From positions 1 through 64,000 of the forward strand of contig JACKHN010000021.1 in NCBI GenBank assembly GCA_020638975.1: a DNA stretch of 64,000 bases. Reading direction: 5' to 3'. Both the position numbers and the translations under genes were made by a program. The stretch's first letter is position 1; each line of letters opens with the position of its first letter. The notes beneath the pieces were generated by a model, which was not told the DNA's origin, searched no databases, and worked only from the letters and a program-made list of their open reading frames with translations. The stretch comes from Planctomycetaceae bacterium (GTDB lineage: Bacteria; Planctomycetota; Planctomycetia; Pirellulales; Pirellulaceae). Below, one piece after another: positions 26,730 through 35,404 of this stretch.

Positions 26730-28016
26730 ATGTCCGGTGGAAAAGAAACAACTACAACAACGACGGGGCGCCGCGGGGGCACCACGAAGAAGAACGCTTT
26801 TTGTTCCTTCTGTCGTAAGAGCTATCGAGACGTCGGCCCGCTGGTCGAAGGACCTGGCGACGTTTACATCTGCGGCGAGTGCATTGACCTCTGTCAATCG
26901 ATTCTGGAGCAAGAACAGCGTCGGCGCGGGTCGAGCAAGCAGCTCTTTACCGAAATCCCAACGCCTCGAGACATCGTCGCTCATCTTGACGAGTATGTGA
27001 TCGGGCAGAGTGCGGCGAAGCGGGTTTTGGCCGTTGCGGTTCACAACCACTACAAGCGACTTTCGCTTGGCTGGGAAGGTTCCGACGTCGAGATCGAGAA
27101 ATCCAACATCATGCTGATCGGACCAACTGGGTCCGGTAAGACGCTGTTGGCTCGAACTTTGGCCCGGACGTTAAATGTTCCGTTTGCTATTGGCGATGCA
27201 ACGACGCTCACCGAAGCCGGCTACGTTGGCGAAGATGTCGAGAACTTGTTGCTCAAGTTGCTACATGCGGCGGACTTCGATGTCGAAGCCGCTCAACGTG
27301 GCATTCTCTACATCGACGAACTCGACAAGATTGGCAAGACGAGCCAAAACGTGTCGATCACTCGGGATGTTTCCGGGGAAGGTGTCCAACAAGCATTGCT
27401 CAAGATGTTGGAGGGCACCGTCGCCAATGTTCCTCCGCAAGGCGGACGCAAGCATCCTGAGCAGCAGTATATTCAAATCGATACCACGAATATTCTGTTC
27501 ATCTGTGGTGGAACGTTCGTTGGCATCGAGGACATCATCCGTAAGCGGCTCGGCAAACGGAAACTCGGCTTCGGCCAAGGTTCTGGTGCACACCGCGAGT
27601 TGTCGGCGGCGGAAGTTCTGCCTCAAGTGACGACCGACGACGTGTTGGAATTCGGCTTGATTCCAGAACTCGTCGGACGATTGCCCGTGACGACCGCCCT
27701 TGCTCCGCTGGACCAAGAGGCGCTCGTCAGAGTTCTCAAGGAGCCCAAGAACGCACTGATCCGACAGTACCAGAGCTTGTTCGAGATGGAGAACTGCGAA
27801 TTGAACTTCACTGACGAAGCTCTTGTCGCGATCGCCAAGCGGGCTCAATCGCGCGGCACAGGTGCTCGTGGACTGCGCAGCATTATCGAAGACGTGATGC
27901 TCGACATCATGTTTGATTTGCCCGACCAAGACCGAGGCTCGAAGTTTGAGGTCAGCGCTGATATTGTCGAAGGACGCACCAAGTTGTTCAAAATGCCGAC
28001 CAGCAAGACGGCTTAG
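26730..28016 (+). CDS. clpX: ATP-dependent Clp protease ATP-binding subunit ClpX
   Basis: The AAA+ unfoldase that feeds substrates to ClpP. The ATG at 26730 follows an AAGGAG and excludes a GTG start 15 codons upstream. The N-terminal zinc-binding domain has CSFC and CGEC; the AAA+ core has Walker A GPTGSGKTLLA, pore loop EAGYVGEDVEN, Walker B ILYIDELDKIG and sensor block ARGLRSIIED. The ClpP-docking loop, usually IGF, appears as LGF in KRKLGFGQG. The 428-residue length is normal. clpP is not in the window. A strong terminator lies 37 bp downstream. Confidence 0.96.
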   Translation: MSGGKETTTTTTGRRGGTTKKNAFCSFCRKSYRDVGPLVEGPGDVYICGECIDLCQSILEQEQRRRGSSKQLFTEIPTPRDIVAHLDEYVIGQSAAKRVLAVAVHNHYKRLSLGWEGSDVEIEKSNIMLIGPTGSGKTLLARTLARTLNVPFAIGDATTLTEAGYVGEDVENLLLKLLHAADFDVEAAQRGILYIDELDKIGKTSQNVSITRDVSGEGVQQALLKMLEGTVANVPPQGGRKHPEQQYIQIDTTNILFICGGTFVGIEDIIRKRLGKRKLGFGQGSGAHRELSAAEVLPQVTTDDVLEFGLIPELVGRLPVTTALAPLDQEALVRVLKEPKNALIRQYQSLFEMENCELNFTDEALVAIAKRAQSRGTGARGLRSIIEDVMLDIMFDLPDQDRGSKFEVSADIVEGRTKLFKMPTSKTA

Positions 28017-28053
28017 CACCAAGAATATACATCGATCTGCCCTCCCAACCTAC

Positions 28054-28093
28054 GGGCGACAGCGAATGAATCGCTGTCGCCCGTTTCTTTTTT
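28054..28093 (+). terminator. Intrinsic terminator of clpX
   Basis: A perfect 12-bp stem GGGCGACAGCGA / TCGCTGTCGCCC with a 5-nt loop is followed by GTTTCTTTTTT. Textbook rho-independent terminator, the clearest in the window. Confidence 0.93.
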
Positions 28094-28280
28094 GCGCGCA
28101 GGCAAGTGTCACGCACATGTGCGAAGTCGCGCGGTTGCAACGCTTCGGGCTCGTCTTACTTTGCCGACGGAGTATCTAGACGATAAGGGGCCTAAGTGGC
28201 ACACTACCTGCTACGGATTGGTCGATCGCCAAGGCGGTTTTTCACCATCTCGCCCCTGACACACACGAAAGGACTCTACC

Positions 28281-29864
28281 GTGGACCCGTTCCAACTCGA
28301 AGAACAAGGGATCTCTGTTACCAATATCGCTCGCAATCCGTCGGTGTCGCGGCTGTACGAAGAAGCAATACGGCGGGACAAGGGTGCCAAAATTTCACAT
28401 ACGGGAGCGCTTATCGCCTACTCGGGCGATAAGACCGGCAGATCTCCAAAAGACAAGCGAGTCGTTCGCCGGCCTGAATCGGAAGCAGATGTCTGGTGGG
28501 GCCCTATTAACATCGACATCGATGCGTCAACGTTTGCCATCAACCGCGAGCGAGCTATCGACTATTTGAACACTCGCAAGCGTTTGTATTGCATCGACGG
28601 CTTTGCGGGGTGGGATCCCAAGTGTCAGATCAAGGTCCGTGTCATCTGCGCTCGTCCTTATCACGCCTTGTTCATGCACAATATGCTCATACGCCCAACG
28701 CGCGAGCAACTCGCCAACTTCGGTAAGCCCGACTGTGTCATTTACAACGCAGGTGCCTTCCCGGCCAACCAGCATACCGCCGGCATGACGTCGAAGACGA
28801 GCGTTGATCTCGACCTCGAAAATGAAGAAGTCGTGATTTTGGGTACCGAGTATGCCGGCGAGATGAAAAAGGCTGTCTTCACGCTGATGAATTACTTGAT
28901 GCCGAAACGCGGTATCCTGTCGATGCATTGTTCAGCGACTGCGGATCGTGAGACGGGTCGATCGTCAGTTTTGTTCGGGTTGTCAGGAACTGGCAAGACG
29001 ACACTCTCTGCCGATCCGCGGCGTTTGTTGATTGGCGACGACGAGCACTGTTGGACCGATTCGGGAATCTTCAACATCGAAGGCGGTTGCTATGCCAAGG
29101 CAATCTTCCTGACACGCGAAGCCGAACCCCAGATCTTCGATGCCCTCCGCTTCGGTGCCGTGCTTGAGAACGTTGTCTATGACGAGGCCGATCACCATGT
29201 CGACTTCTCGAACACCTCGATCACAGAAAATACGCGTGGTTCCTATCCGATCGAGTTCATCGAGAATGCGAAGATTCCCTGCGTCGCAGATCATCCAACG
29301 GATGTGATCTTTTTGACTTGCGATGCGTTTGGCGTGTTACCACCTGTCAGCCGACTCACGCCAGAACAAGCCGAGTACCATTTCATTAGTGGTTACACGG
29401 CCAAAGTTGCCGGCACCGAGGTCGGAGTTACCGAGCCGCAAGCCACGTTCTCGCCTTGTTTCGGAGGCCCGTTTTTGGTGTGGCATCCTAGCAAGTACGC
29501 GGAGCTACTTTCCGAGAACATCCGCAACCATAACGCTCGAGTATGGTTGATTAATACGGGTTGGAGTGGGGGAGCACATGGCGTGGGGTCGCGGATTAAG
29601 CTGAGTTACACCCGCAAGATCGTCGACGCGATCCACTCCGGAGAATTGGCGGATGCTCCAACCGAGCAAGATCCCGTTTTCCGATTGGCGACCGTTACAG
29701 CGTGCGAGGGTGTGCCAAGTGAGATGCTGATTCCGAAGAACACGTGGTCGGACAAGTCTGCCTTCGACGTGACGGCGAAAAAACTGGCTCAACTGTTCAC
29801 AAAGAACTTCGCTCAATATGCCAATGGCGTTCGCGAGGAAGTCCGCAACGCCGGACCGGCGTAA
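28281..29864 (+). CDS. pckA: Phosphoenolpyruvate carboxykinase (ATP)
   Basis: Converts oxaloacetate and ATP to PEP, CO2 and ADP, the gateway to gluconeogenesis. The GTG start at 28281 has AAAGGA eight nt upstream. The 527-residue product has the substrate-binding GDKTGRSPKDKR, the P-loop GLSGTGKTTLSADPRR, the kinase-2 block IGDDEHCW and TRGSYPIEF. All identify the ATP-dependent rather than the GTP-dependent family. It has its own transcription unit, isolated from clpX by the terminator and converging on a DUF1559 gene 14 bp away. Confidence 0.95.
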   Translation: MDPFQLEEQGISVTNIARNPSVSRLYEEAIRRDKGAKISHTGALIAYSGDKTGRSPKDKRVVRRPESEADVWWGPINIDIDASTFAINRERAIDYLNTRKRLYCIDGFAGWDPKCQIKVRVICARPYHALFMHNMLIRPTREQLANFGKPDCVIYNAGAFPANQHTAGMTSKTSVDLDLENEEVVILGTEYAGEMKKAVFTLMNYLMPKRGILSMHCSATADRETGRSSVLFGLSGTGKTTLSADPRRLLIGDDEHCWTDSGIFNIEGGCYAKAIFLTREAEPQIFDALRFGAVLENVVYDEADHHVDFSNTSITENTRGSYPIEFIENAKIPCVADHPTDVIFLTCDAFGVLPPVSRLTPEQAEYHFISGYTAKVAGTEVGVTEPQATFSPCFGGPFLVWHPSKYAELLSENIRNHNARVWLINTGWSGGAHGVGSRIKLSYTRKIVDAIHSGELADAPTEQDPVFRLATVTACEGVPSEMLIPKNTWSDKSAFDVTAKKLAQLFTKNFAQYANGVREEVRNAGPA

Positions 29865-29878
29865 AGAAGAGCGACGGT

Positions 29879-30766
29879 TTACGGAGTCTGTGTCGATTCA
29901 CCATGTGCGCGAGTGCCAAGTGCGCTCCACACGTTTGCGTCGATCGACTCCGCGACGATCGAGACGTGGCCGTCCGCAAAGGCGACTTGCGCGCCCCCTG
30001 GATGACGACTGCTAAAGCATAACTCTTTCTCGTCGATGAACGCATTCTGGTCAAAGATTCGATTTACAGGAACGGCGGTCGAACCGATCGTCTCTGAAAC
30101 GTCCGATCGGTGGATATTGGGCGAACCGATGTACCAATGGTCCACGATGTGAACTGTTCCTCCATGATCGATTCCGGTGATGTTGGTATCAAACAGCGAT
30201 TCGCCGATCGCCACCGTCGTTGAACTACCATCTAGAATGTCGCGCAGCTTCACGTCGCTGTTGAGGAAGAACATTCCATCCATCTCCGCATCACCTGCGA
30301 CGGGGGACGGTCCCGACTCGACTTTCAGCAGCCCCGTCCCACATGCGATATAAGTACAGGGAACACGGTCCGTGATCCCCTGAACGCTCGTGTGTTCCTC
30401 AACCGGGGCGGATGGGCAGCGAAACATGGGAATGAGCGTCGAGCAAGCGGCCGCATTTGCTCCGCTCGCCCAAGTCGCGCTGAAATTCAACGAGTCATAA
30501 ATCGTGTTCTGTTCCAGTTGCGGCAACAACATCCCGCTCCACAACACTTGATTTGGCAAGACGAAACCGGAGGGAAATGCTCGAAACGAATCGTGGTAGT
30601 TCTGCGCCGCGATCGCCATCTGATGAAGATTGTTGCCACACTGCATTCGCCGCGCCGCTTCGCGAGCCGCTTGAACTGCCGGCAGCAACAAGCCCACGAG
30701 AATTCCAATGATGGAAATGACCACCAACAGCTCCACCAGCGTAAAGCCTTGCTTCCGCGATTCCAT
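29879..30766 (-). CDS. DUF1559 protein with type IV prepilin-like N-terminus
   Basis: The ATG at 30766 gives the canonical start MESRKQGFTLVELLVVISII: a short basic leader, G|FTLVE cleavage motif and hydrophobic helix, processed by a prepilin peptidase. DUF1559 follows, with CGNNLHQMAIAAQNYHDSF, a MLLPQLEQNTIYD block and the C-terminal FSSRHPGGAQVAFADGHVS. At 295 residues it is typical. Planctomycetes carry dozens of such genes; they may be secretion pseudopilins or surface proteins, function unproven. The upstream in-frame extension lacks protein-like composition. Confidence 0.87.
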   Translation of the reverse strand: MESRKQGFTLVELLVVISIIGILVGLLLPAVQAAREAARRMQCGNNLHQMAIAAQNYHDSFRAFPSGFVLPNQVLWSGMLLPQLEQNTIYDSLNFSATWASGANAAACSTLIPMFRCPSAPVEEHTSVQGITDRVPCTYIACGTGLLKVESGPSPVAGDAEMDGMFFLNSDVKLRDILDGSSTTVAIGESLFDTNITGIDHGGTVHIVDHWYIGSPNIHRSDVSETIGSTAVPVNRIFDQNAFIDEKELCFSSRHPGGAQVAFADGHVSIVAESIDANVWSALGTRAHGESTQTP

Positions 30767-30813
30767 CGTCTCGTCTTCCCCTGCACTGGCTGGCAACGTC
30801 GCCGCCGTTCGAC

Positions 30814-30949
30814 AACCTAGGAGTTCGTCCGGATACGGTTCGCCGGCATGTACGACGACTCTCCCAAGCCGTCGAATCGTGCCGAATTCGTTGACCGACG
30901 GACTGCGGAGGCCCGTCATACATCTGTAAGCGGACAGACTCCTAGGTTT
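30814..30949. repeat. Long-range inverted repeat upstream of the DUF1559 gene
   Basis: AACCTAGGAGTTCGTCCG (30814-30831) and CGGACAGACTCCTAGGTTT (30931-30949) are near-complementary 18-bp arms 99 bp apart. The enclosed sequence has no convincing gene. It may be another palindromic element of the type dispersed through this window. Unique here. Confidence 0.55.
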
Positions 30950-31072
30950 GTTGATCGGACAACCGATTGTAATGACACACGAAATGCGATTACAAGGAAA
31001 TTAGGCCGAGTTTGGGGCGACAATTGTCCCAAAGGCATGCGGGAACAGCTACTTCGGTATTTGCGGATTTCA

Positions 31073-31142
31073 TGAGCCGACGGCGCCCGCGGGCCTTATG
31101 CGTTACATTCCCAGCAGAGGCCCGCGGCTAGCCGACGGCTCA
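31073..31142. repeat. Palindromic element family B, copy 2
   Basis: The arms TGAGCCGACGGCGCCCGCGG and CCGCGGCTAGCCGACGGCTCA match copies at 25233 and 38076. The right arm has lost three bases relative to copy 1. Located just beyond the 3' end of tag. Confidence 0.87.
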
Positions 31143-31175
31143 CAGCCGGAAATTAATCTTCGCCCGTTCCAAAGA

Positions 31176-31790
31176 TCAACGACTTCCCAGAAACTGGCGT
31201 CTCGCCCGCGTCGCGTCGTCGAACACATGACAGCCGGGTAGATGATCGTTAACCATTCCCATCGCTTGCATGAAGGCGTAGCAAGTTGTTGGCCCAACAA
31301 ACGACCAGCCACGTCGCTTTAAGTCCTTGCTCAAGGCTTTTGATTCTGGAGTGCTCGACCGGCAACCGTCGAACGGCGATTGGGCTTCCGGCTGATACTG
31401 CCAGAAGTAGGAAGCGAGCGAGCCAAATTCGTCGGCCAACTTCAACGCTTGTTGAGCGTTGTTGATCGTAGACTCGATCTTGCCTCGATGCCGAATGATT
31501 TTGGCGTTGCTCACCAGTTGCTCGACTTTCGCAGGCTTGAATCGAGCGACCTTGGAGAAGTCAAATCCGGAGAACGACTTGCGGAAATCTTCGCGTTTAC
31601 GCAACACCGTGATCCAGGACAAACCCGCTTGAAAGCCCTCCAAGCAGATCTTCTCGAACAGCCGGACATCATCGTCGACGGGAAAGCCCCATTCGTGATC
31701 GTGATAGTCGACATACAAAGGATCATCGCCGCACCACCAACAGCGAGCCCGTCCATCCGCAACGGTGAGTACTCTTGGTCCGTCGGCCAT
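31176..31790 (-). CDS. tag: DNA-3-methyladenine glycosylase I
   Basis: Base-excision repair enzyme removing 3-methyladenine. The ATG at 31790 has GAGGAG six nt upstream; the ATG seven codons earlier would overlap the previous gene without a clear site. The 204-residue product shows zinc-site Cys in RCWWCG, HDHEWG with the catalytic Glu, the CLEGFQAGLSWITVL block, and C-terminal VNDHLPGCH completing the zinc site. It follows the DUF1501 gene by 13 bp and probably rides on that operon's transcript. The functional link to that operon is not obvious. Confidence 0.95.
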   Translation of the reverse strand: MADGPRVLTVADGRARCWWCGDDPLYVDYHDHEWGFPVDDDVRLFEKICLEGFQAGLSWITVLRKREDFRKSFSGFDFSKVARFKPAKVEQLVSNAKIIRHRGKIESTINNAQQALKLADEFGSLASYFWQYQPEAQSPFDGCRSSTPESKALSKDLKRRGWSFVGPTTCYAFMQAMGMVNDHLPGCHVFDDATRARRQFLGSR

Positions 31791-31803
31791 GACGTGCTCC
31801 TCG

Positions 31804-33207
31804 CTATGCAATGATACCTTTGATCAACTCGCCCTGAATCTCCGTCAGCCGTTCGTCTCGCCCGAGATGTGGGTAGGTGAGTTGATCTTGATCGAGTCCC
31901 AACAAGTGCAAGATCGTCGTATGGACGTCGCGGAAGTGATATGGCGACTCGACGGCCTTTAAACCGATATCATCCGTCGCGCCGATCGCCTGCCCACCTT
32001 TCACGCCTCCACCCGCCATCCACATTGTGAATCCTAGATTGTGATGGTCGCGTCCCTTTCCGCCTTGAGCCTCTGGCGAACGACCAAACTCGCCGCCCCA
32101 CAAGACCAGCGTGCTGTCGAGCAGAGCACGCTGCTTCAAGTCCTTCAACAAAGCCGCCATCGGCTGATCGACTTGTGCCGCCATCCGCAGATGGTTTTCC
32201 TCGATGTCCTTGTGCGCATCCCATTGCTTGTTTCCCGGCCCGCCACCCGAGACAACCACCGAAAAACGAACTCCCTTCTCGACCAATCGCCTCGCCATCA
32301 AGCAACGTCGTGCGTAATCGTCGGTCGGATCTTTACCGACACCGTACAGATCAAGCGTCGATTGCGGCTCGTCCGACAAATCAAACACCTCCGGTGCCTC
32401 GGTTTGCATCTTGAAAGCAAGCTCATACGCGCTGATCCGCGCGGCGAATTCATCGTCCTCGGCCGCGAGATGCGCCTCGTTTAACTTTCGGATCAAATCC
32501 ACCGTCCTACGACGTTCTGCTAACGAGATCCCAGCAGGCAAGTTAAGATTGCGTACGGGAGTCGCACCGGGGCGGAACATGGTCGGTTGATAGACTGCTG
32601 GGAGAAATCCGTTCGTGTACATCGGCTGGCCGGCTTCTAATGCTCCGTCCGGGTCTGGCATCACGACATAAGCCGGCAGCGAATCGCTTTCGCTGCCTAA
32701 TCCAAAAACACTCCACGATCCCATACTCGGAAATCCCGGGACGGTTCGACCTGTAAGCAGCTCATACTGAGCCGCCGAATGCACGACCTTGTGCCCGTGA
32801 CAGGATCGAATCACCGCGATGTCATCGATGCACTCCGCCGTCTGCTGGAATAAGTCGGACACCTCGATCCCACTCTTGCCGTATCGTGCGAACTTTCGCT
32901 GACATCCAAGCAACTTCGCGTCGGATTCCACAAACTGATACTTCGCATCGCCAAAGCTGGATGGCCGACGCTGACCGTTTAACTCGTTGAGCAGCGGCTT
33001 GGGATCGAATGTCTCAATATGACTCGGTCCGCCTGCCATAAACAGAAAGATCACCGACTTGGCCTTTGCTCCATTGAAGTGCGGCGGCTTGGGCGCGAGC
33101 GGATTGCGAGTCGCTGCGCGAAGTTGTTCGTCACGCATCAGTGATACCAACGCCAGCGAACCGATCCCGCAAAGCGAGTCTTTCAAGAATGAACGGCGAC
33201 CGAGCAC
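31804..33207 (-). CDS. DUF1501 protein, Tat-exported
   Basis: A 467-residue protein starting MLGRRSFLKDSLCGIGSLAL, a twin-arginine signal. DUF1501 features are FLFMAGGPSHIETFDPKP near the start, LVLWGGEFGRSPEAQ, GRDHHNLGFTMWMAGGGVKG, and HTTILHLLGLDQDQLTYPH. The fold resembles alkaline-phosphatase/sulfatase-like metalloenzymes, but the reaction is unknown. It starts 6 bp after the DUF1549/1553 gene, the standard planctomycete pairing, and is followed by tag. Confidence 0.88.
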   Translation of the reverse strand: MLGRRSFLKDSLCGIGSLALVSLMRDEQLRAATRNPLAPKPPHFNGAKAKSVIFLFMAGGPSHIETFDPKPLLNELNGQRRPSSFGDAKYQFVESDAKLLGCQRKFARYGKSGIEVSDLFQQTAECIDDIAVIRSCHGHKVVHSAAQYELLTGRTVPGFPSMGSWSVFGLGSESDSLPAYVVMPDPDGALEAGQPMYTNGFLPAVYQPTMFRPGATPVRNLNLPAGISLAERRRTVDLIRKLNEAHLAAEDDEFAARISAYELAFKMQTEAPEVFDLSDEPQSTLDLYGVGKDPTDDYARRCLMARRLVEKGVRFSVVVSGGGPGNKQWDAHKDIEENHLRMAAQVDQPMAALLKDLKQRALLDSTLVLWGGEFGRSPEAQGGKGRDHHNLGFTMWMAGGGVKGGQAIGATDDIGLKAVESPYHFRDVHTTILHLLGLDQDQLTYPHLGRDERLTEIQGELIKGIIA

Positions 33208-33213
33208 GACGGG

Positions 33214-35220
33214 TTACTCCACATAAAGAAACGCATTCAAGTTGAACATCGCCAAAGCAAACTCTCGTAGTGAATAACTCGCCAGGAATTCGGTCGACAG
33301 CATCCGCTCCGCTTCGGTCGGCTCACGGCCCGCGACCAATCGATAAGCGAGATTGGCTTGATCACTTGCGGCAGAACCCGCTTCTCGCCGAAGCCGCTCC
33401 GCGAAAGCCGCAGCCAACTGGTTCGAGAGTTTCCCGTTCAGCATCTCTAATGCTTGAGGCGAATGCGTGCTCGATTCGCGGCGAGCACAACTTGTCTGCA
33501 AGTCCGGCTGATCGAAGACTTCCATGAACGGCAGACGGAGGTTTCGTTTCGCGATCAAATAGATCGAGCGGCGATGGTGCTCGCGTTCGTCCGGAGTCAC
33601 TTCCCATTGGGAGGGCTTGTAGAGCAAGTCAATCAACTCCTGGTCAACCGGCGCGATGACACTAGGACCACCCGCCTTCAGATTGATCGTTCCCGCTATC
33701 GCGAGCATGGTGTCGCGAATTTCGTCTGCTGCCAGCCGACGTCGACTAAACCGCCATAACCGTCGATTGTCGGGATCGATCGCGTGAAACTCGGCATTCG
33801 GCTCGCTGCTTTGCCGATAAGTACTGCTCAACAAGATCATGCGATGGATCGGTTTCAACTGCCAGCCGCCTGCAACAAGCTCGTTCGCAAGATAGTCAAG
33901 CAACTCAGGATGACTCGGGATGCCGCCATTGATCCCAAAATCGTTCGGAGTCGTAACAAGGCCAGCGCCAAAGTGATACAACCACAGCCGGTTGACGATC
34001 ACGCGAGCCGTCAATGGATTCTTGGCATCAGTAATCCATTCGGCCAAGTGCGTTCGCGGCGTTGGAATATCATCGGGCAATCCCTCCGCTCCCTCAGGCA
34101 ACAGCACGCCGGGCGGTCGCATCGTGACAAGTTCGCCGGGCTTCTCTGGGTCGCCACGCTCCAATAAGTGGATTAACGTCCGCTCTTTGGCATCGTTCTT
34201 GATGCTCGAGATCGTCGGCAAGGGCAAAGGCATCTTTGCCTGAGCCGTATTCAACTCGGCTAGCAAACGTTCTTCATCTTCGGCGGGCGCGTCTTTCAGG
34301 GAATCCTTAATGCGTTTTACTTCGGCTTCGACCGCCTTGCTGGCAACTCGCCAAGCTGCTTTTTCGTCGTCCGTGGCCAACTCGACATCATGTTCAAAGC
34401 TCGAGGCGAGAAACGCTTGCAGGCGATAGTAATCCGTTTGCCGAATCGGATCGAACATGTGATCGTGGCAACGTGCACATCCGACGGTCACGGCCAAGAA
34501 CGCAGCTCCAATTGCGTCGGTGCGTTCGGTGAGAACTTCGTTGCGACTGAAAGCAACTTCCGCGTTCCCGGCGTTTCGTCGCACGGGACCCAGCCGATGA
34601 AAACCAGCTGCAGCGAGCGACGCATGATCCTCGGGATTCAGCTCATCGCCAGCCAACTGCTCGCGCACGAACTGGTCGTACGGCTTGTCTTCGTTCAGCG
34701 ACTGAATCACGTAATCACGAAACCGCCAAGCACCCGGTCGATGAGCGTCGTACTCAAATCCTTCCGTCTCGGCATAACGAACCACGTCCAACCAATGTTG
34801 TCCCCAATGTTCGCCATAATGCGGACTCGCCAGCAAGCGATCGACTAGCCGTTCGTAAGCGTTTGGCGATTCATCGCTCACGAACACTTCGACCTCTTGC
34901 AAAGCTGGCGGCAATCCGGTGATTTGAAAAGTCAATCGCCGGACTAACGTCTCGCGAGCGGCTTCAGGTGACGGACGCAGATTACGTTCGAGCTGTTTTC
35001 TCAAAACGAACGCATCAATCGGAGTTCGCACCCAGCATTGATGTCGCACATCGTCGAACGAAGGCACCGGCCAATCCCCCCGTTCTACAAACGCCCAGTG
35101 CTCACGTTCGTAGTCGAAGTATTCATCTTCGGCAATGCATTCTGCTGCGCAGATAAGAACGGTCGTCAGAATGGGGATTGCTGCTGCGATTCGGCGGGGG
35201 AATGTAAAGTAGCTGCTCAT
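33214..35220 (-). CDS. DUF1549/DUF1553 protein lacking the N-terminal cytochrome domain
   Basis: A 668-residue exported protein with a signal peptide (FPRRIAAAIPILTTVLICAA). DUF1549 (~residues 60-265) includes LASPHYGEHWGQHWLDVVRY and a CxxCH in VGCARCHDHMFDP. DUF1553 (~residues 380-630) starts near LAEWITDAKNPLTARVIVNR and ends around TSCARRESSTHSPQALEMLN. Compared with its divergently placed paralogue at 35405, it lacks the PSCyt1 heme module. Pairs with the DUF1501 gene 6 bp downstream. These pairs are thought to act on polysaccharides or in periplasmic redox processes, without proof. Confidence 0.87.
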   Translation of the reverse strand: MSSYFTFPRRIAAAIPILTTVLICAAECIAEDEYFDYEREHWAFVERGDWPVPSFDDVRHQCWVRTPIDAFVLRKQLERNLRPSPEAARETLVRRLTFQITGLPPALQEVEVFVSDESPNAYERLVDRLLASPHYGEHWGQHWLDVVRYAETEGFEYDAHRPGAWRFRDYVIQSLNEDKPYDQFVREQLAGDELNPEDHASLAAAGFHRLGPVRRNAGNAEVAFSRNEVLTERTDAIGAAFLAVTVGCARCHDHMFDPIRQTDYYRLQAFLASSFEHDVELATDDEKAAWRVASKAVEAEVKRIKDSLKDAPAEDEERLLAELNTAQAKMPLPLPTISSIKNDAKERTLIHLLERGDPEKPGELVTMRPPGVLLPEGAEGLPDDIPTPRTHLAEWITDAKNPLTARVIVNRLWLYHFGAGLVTTPNDFGINGGIPSHPELLDYLANELVAGGWQLKPIHRMILLSSTYRQSSEPNAEFHAIDPDNRRLWRFSRRRLAADEIRDTMLAIAGTINLKAGGPSVIAPVDQELIDLLYKPSQWEVTPDEREHHRRSIYLIAKRNLRLPFMEVFDQPDLQTSCARRESSTHSPQALEMLNGKLSNQLAAAFAERLRREAGSAASDQANLAYRLVAGREPTEAERMLSTEFLASYSLREFALAMFNLNAFLYVE

Positions 35221-35404
35221 GGGGATTTGATTATGACTAGACCGCGACGGTTACGAAATATCAGAGAACAGCGTTATCCAGCCTAGACCACATGATTCTT
35301 GTTGTAGTCTCCACCAGAAACCGGTTAGAATAGGCTTCCCGCCACCGCCCCGCCCACCGGGCAACCTGACGTACCGCCTGCTGCATTCCACACCAAAATC
35401 CTCC

